A DNA stretch of 7,312 nt from Dehalococcoidia bacterium (GTDB lineage: Bacteria > Chloroflexota > Dehalococcoidia > Dehalococcoidales > Fen-1064): NCBI GenBank assembly GCA_003153075.1, contig PMBW01000243.1, positions 1 through 7,312 on the forward strand. Direction: 5' to 3'. Positions 5,053 to 7,312 of this stretch are shown here, piece by piece. The notes under the pieces were generated by a model that was not told the origin of the DNA, did not search any database, and saw only the letters and a list, made by a program, of their open reading frames with translations. Position 1 is the first letter of the stretch, and every line of letters begins with the position of its first letter. Position numbers and translations under genes: made by a program.

Positions 5053-5073
5053 AAGCTGAAAGCTGACCGTTGA
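5053..5073. repeat. Heptanucleotide tandem array (AAGCTGA type), copy 2
   Basis: Three 7-base units, AAGCTGA, AAGCTGA and CCGTTGA, lie in the predicted leader of the acetyltransferase operon. The first two are identical and match the consensus of the array about 200 bases to the left. Confidence 0.55.
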
Positions 5074-5090
5074 GTCCGAACACGAAATAC

Positions 5091-5109
5091 TTTTGACTTT
5101 CGGTCAAAA
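5091..5109 (+). promoter_or_regulatory. 7-bp inverted repeat in the operon leader
   Basis: TTTTGAC, TTTCG, GTCAAAA is a perfect 7-bp inverted repeat 25 bases upstream of the ribosome binding site. It could be a repressor site downstream of the promoter or an RNA hairpin. It lacks a GC-rich stem and T tract, so it is not a terminator. Confidence 0.4.
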
Positions 5110-5133
5110 CGTACTGAACGCTATTACTAACAC

Positions 5134-5139
5134 GAGGTG
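5134..5139 (+). promoter_or_regulatory. Ribosome binding site for the double-GNAT gene
   Basis: GAGGTG precedes two adjacent ATG codons at 5142 and 5145. It is two bases from the first and five from the second, which favours the second as the start. Confidence 0.6.
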
Positions 5140-5144
5140 TCATG

Positions 5145-6230
5145 ATGCAAAATAATCAAACTCCCATTTTACAAACACCCCGGCTGATTCTCCGGGATTT
5201 TCGTGAGGAAGATTGGCGTGATGCCCATGAATATAGCACCGACCCTGAAACTGTTAAATATATGCCTTTTGGCCCCAATACGGAAGAAGAGACCAAAGCT
5301 TTTGTCGGCAGAGCGATAACCAGGCAAAAAATGTCCCCGCGCGTTTTTTACGATTTCGCGCTTGTTATAAAATTGGATACAAAGTTGATTGGCAGCTGTA
5401 GTATTGTTGTCACTGACGCCGAAAATAAAGAAGCGATGATAGGATATATTATCAACCGTAATTACTGGAATCAGGGTTATGTGACTGAGGCTGCACGCGC
5501 GGTTGTGGATTTTGGATTTGAGCACATGGGTTTGCACCGTATCATCGCCAGTTGCGATCCTGCCAATACGGGTTCTTACCGCGTGATGGAAAAAGTCGGC
5601 ATGCAGCGGGAAGGCTACTTGCGGCAGGAAAAATTGTTCAAAGGGGTCTGGCGCGATTTCTTGTTGTACTCTATTCTGGAAACAGAATGGCGCAGCCGGA
5701 AAAATGATCTACACGAAAAATCAGATACTGAGAACGACGGCGGCAAAGAAATCGAGTTCCTGGAAAAAAACCAGAATGACCTTGATCTCATTCAACCATT
5801 GTGGGAAAAACTGCATGCCCATCACCTTGCGGTATCCAAATATTTTAAGGATAGCCGCGCTACTATCACCTTCGAAATGCGTAAAAAAATGTTAATCGAA
5901 AAATCCTTTGAAGGCGCGCTCCGTATCGATCTTGCCCGGGACGCCGCCACTAAAGAATTCATTGGTTATTGTGTGACCAGCGTGAACAAAGAGAAAGAGG
6001 GCGAAATCGAATCGATTTATGTTGAAAAAGACTACCGGCTGTCCGGTATCGGTGATAGCCTGATGACCAGAGCCATTGCCTGGCTGGAAACAGTCACGGT
6101 GAAAAAGACCATTCTCGGCGTCGCTGAAGGTAACGAAGGGGTTTTTGCTTTTTATCAACGGCATAATTTTTACCCCAGGACTACCATCCTGATGCACAAA
6201 CCGGAGATCCCGGCGGAAGCGGAGCGCTAA
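5145..6230 (+). CDS. Fusion of two GNAT N-acetyltransferase domains
   Basis: A protein of 361 residues (362 if the adjacent ATG at 5142 is used) carrying two acetyl-CoA-dependent acyltransferase domains. The first (about 8-180) is of the RimJ/RimL type (GNAT_3): it opens TPRLILRDFREED and has the acetyl-CoA loop in NYWNQGYVTEAARAV (about 106-120), then HRIIASCDPANTGSYRVMEKVGM. This type acetylates N-termini of ribosomal proteins or small molecules. A charged linker (about 184-204) leads to the second domain (about 205-350), with LIQPLWEKLHAHH, the acetyl-CoA loop in VEKDYRLSGIGDSL (about 293-306) and GVFAFYQRHNFYPR near the end. Both loops look intact, so both halves may be active. It is the first gene of an operon with ypeA and a nucleoside phosphorylase. 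The substrates are not predictable; a bifunctional or antibiotic-modifying role is only conjecture. Confidence 0.92.
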   Translation: MQNNQTPILQTPRLILRDFREEDWRDAHEYSTDPETVKYMPFGPNTEEETKAFVGRAITRQKMSPRVFYDFALVIKLDTKLIGSCSIVVTDAENKEAMIGYIINRNYWNQGYVTEAARAVVDFGFEHMGLHRIIASCDPANTGSYRVMEKVGMQREGYLRQEKLFKGVWRDFLLYSILETEWRSRKNDLHEKSDTENDGGKEIEFLEKNQNDLDLIQPLWEKLHAHHLAVSKYFKDSRATITFEMRKKMLIEKSFEGALRIDLARDAATKEFIGYCVTSVNKEKEGEIESIYVEKDYRLSGIGDSLMTRAIAWLETVTVKKTILGVAEGNEGVFAFYQRHNFYPRTTILMHKPEIPAEAER

Positions 6231-6231
6231 A

Positions 6232-6663
6232 ATGGAAATTCGGCCATTTACCGGCGCCGACGAAAAAGCGGTCATTGCGCTCTGGCAAAAATGCGATCTT
6301 CTCCGCCCGTGGAATGATCCGCATCAGGATATCCGGCGTAAGCTGAAAGTCAACCCGGAACTGTTTTTAGTCGGGGTAATAGAGGGTCAAATAGTCGGTA
6401 CGGCGATGGGCGGTTATGAAGGGCACCGCGGTTGGGTTAACTACCTTGCCGTCGACCCCGCTTTTCAACGTCAAGGGTATGCCCGGCAAATGATGCAGGA
6501 AATTGAAAAAAGGCTTTTAGTCCTGGGCTGTCCCAAGATCAACCTGCAGGTGCGCGTTGGAAACGATTCAGCCTTGGAGTTTTATAGCAGAATCGGATAT
6601 AAGAACGATAATGTCATCAGTCTCGGTAAGCGCTTGATCCCCGACACTGCCAAACAGGAGTAA
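6232..6663 (+). CDS. ypeA: GNAT family acetyltransferase YpeA
   Basis: A 143-residue single-domain GNAT enzyme that matches E. coli YpeA along its whole length and at the family's usual size. Visible marks are MEIRPF at the start, LWQKCDLLRPWNDP (17-30), which is characteristic of YpeA, GTAMGGYEGHRG (56-67), the acetyl-CoA loop VDPAFQRQGYARQMM (74-88), LGCPKINLQVR (98-108), ALEFYSRIGY (114-123) and SLGKRLI at the end. Its physiological substrate is not established, to my knowledge. The ATG lies one base after the stop of the preceding gene, with GGAG (6221-6224) seven bases upstream, so the two are probably translationally coupled. Confidence 0.93.
   Translation: MEIRPFTGADEKAVIALWQKCDLLRPWNDPHQDIRRKLKVNPELFLVGVIEGQIVGTAMGGYEGHRGWVNYLAVDPAFQRQGYARQMMQEIEKRLLVLGCPKINLQVRVGNDSALEFYSRIGYKNDNVISLGKRLIPDTAKQE
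6656..6660 (+). promoter_or_regulatory. Ribosome binding site inside the end of ypeA
   Basis: AGGAG forms part of the last codons of ypeA and stands eight bases before TTG 6669. No ATG or GTG lies at a workable distance, so it sets the TTG as the start of the phosphorylase gene and suggests translational coupling. Confidence 0.75.
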
Positions 6664-6668
6664 CAACC

Positions 6669-7312
6669 TTGGATATAAAGAAGTACACTGCAGAAGACAT
6701 TCCGTTACTGGAATTCGATCCTGATACAACCGCGCTGATCGAGCCGCATAACACGCACCGGCACAACCAGGATTTACCGCAAGCATGCGTCATGATCTTT
6801 TACGCTTCGGTAATCAACAAGCTAAAGAATGAAGGCCTTCTTAAAAAGACTTTTACTCTAGCCGGGTATGGCGAGACTATCCTCCCAACCGAGATATTTG
6901 TCGCTAATACGCCTTTCGGCGGTGTTTCTGTTGTTTTCCCGGGTATCGGAGCCCCGATTGCTTCAGCGATATTGGAAGAACTTATCGCCCTTGGCTGCCG
7001 GAAGTTTGTTGCCTGTGGTTCCGGCGGCGTTCTTAAACCGGAGTTAAAGAGAGGCACAGTGGTAATCCCGGGTTCGGCCGTCAGGGATGAGGGAACTTCC
7101 TATCACTACTTACCTCCTTCGCGTACGGTAGAAATGGAGCCCGATGTGGTAGCAAAATTAGAAGCAGTATTGAAAAAGCACCATATTAATTATGAAATCG
7201 GCAAAACATGGACGACCGATGCTTTTTACCGGGAAACAAAAAAGAAAATCGCAAAAAGAAAAGCAGAAGGTTGTATCTCGGTGGATATGGAATGTTCGGC
7301 GTTCCTGTCTGT
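6669..7312 (+). CDS. Uridine phosphorylase-family nucleoside phosphorylase (3' end outside window)
   Basis: An open frame from TTG 6669 gives 214 codons before the right edge. The product belongs to the PNP/UDP phosphorylase superfamily (PF01048), which splits nucleosides with phosphate into base and ribose 1-phosphate in the cytosol. Marks are FPGIGAPIASAILEEL (90-105), the phosphate loop ACGSGGVL (115-122), RGTVVIPGSAVRDEGTSYHY (128-147), WTTDAFYRET (181-190) and the ribose-binding VDMECSAF (205-212). The segments GTSYHY and TTDAFYRE favour the uridine phosphorylase-like branch over 5'-methylthioadenosine or purine enzymes, but base specificity cannot be fixed by eye. An N-terminal stretch of about 35 residues with EPHNTHRH precedes the usual core. 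Some 40-50 residues are probably missing at the C-terminus. It is the third gene of the operon, five bases after the ypeA stop. Confidence 0.9.
   Translation, partial: MDIKKYTAEDIPLLEFDPDTTALIEPHNTHRHNQDLPQACVMIFYASVINKLKNEGLLKKTFTLAGYGETILPTEIFVANTPFGGVSVVFPGIGAPIASAILEELIALGCRKFVACGSGGVLKPELKRGTVVIPGSAVRDEGTSYHYLPPSRTVEMEPDVVAKLEAVLKKHHINYEIGKTWTTDAFYRETKKKIAKRKAEGCISVDMECSAFLS

Larger units (their letters stand above)
4751..5144. other. Divergent intergenic region with two heptad arrays
   Basis: About 390 bases lie between the divergent small membrane ORF (minus) and the acetyltransferase operon (plus). They hold the minus-strand promoter at 4774-4802, a heptad array (4833-4860), a GGGTA / TACCC inverted repeat with a 10-base loop (4914-4933), a plus-strand extended -10 promoter (5012-5020), a second heptad array (5053-5073), a 7-bp hairpin (5091-5109) and the acetyltransferase ribosome binding site (5134-5139). 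No gene is evident. Confidence 0.55.

Noticed and set aside
5169..5537. Minus-strand open frame of 122 codons within the double-GNAT gene
   Set aside because: It is a shadow of a well-recognised GNAT domain on the other strand. The same holds for 5892-6275 and 6568-6786.

Overview
The window looks like bacterial chromosome from an anaerobic, probably Gram-positive (Clostridia/Peptococcaceae-like) organism. This placement is tentative. It rests on strong purine-rich Shine-Dalgarno (SD) sites, GTG and TTG starts, a lipobox-type signal peptide, and a mix of a family 4 glycosidase, a KdpE-type regulator and a YpeA acetyltransferase. No tRNA, rRNA, CRISPR array, transposase or phage gene is visible.

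The left two thirds (1-4750) is read from the minus strand. From right to left it holds a possible 60-residue membrane protein with its own promoter-like sequence, and an OmpR/KdpE-family response regulator without a visible kinase. Next come a lipoprotein with a sulfite-oxidase-type molybdopterin fold, a GH4 (MelA-like) alpha-glycosidase, and the start of a pRiA4b ORF-3-like protein cut by the left edge. These genes are separated by large gaps (136 to about 670 bases), so they are more likely single transcription units than one operon.

The right third (5145-7312) is a compact plus-strand operon. It encodes a double-GNAT fusion acetyltransferase, YpeA (one base after the previous stop), and a uridine-phosphorylase-family protein that starts at TTG, with its ribosome binding site inside the end of ypeA. 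It appears to be driven by an extended -10 promoter near 5012-5020. The last gene runs off the right edge.

The most unusual content lies between the genes. Four short arrays of degenerate 7-base tandem repeats occur at about 2336-2374, 3590-3624, 4833-4860 and 5053-5073. Two of them abut the 3' ends of minus-strand genes and two share the unit AAGCTGA. A REP-like inverted doublet is flanked by an 8-base direct repeat at 1779-1882. Several perfect inverted repeats, including a 16-base palindrome, lie upstream of the response regulator, and a 7-bp hairpin precedes the acetyltransferase operon. No complete new defence or metabolic system is evident; the repeat families and the acetyltransferase/phosphorylase operon are the parts that deserve follow-up.
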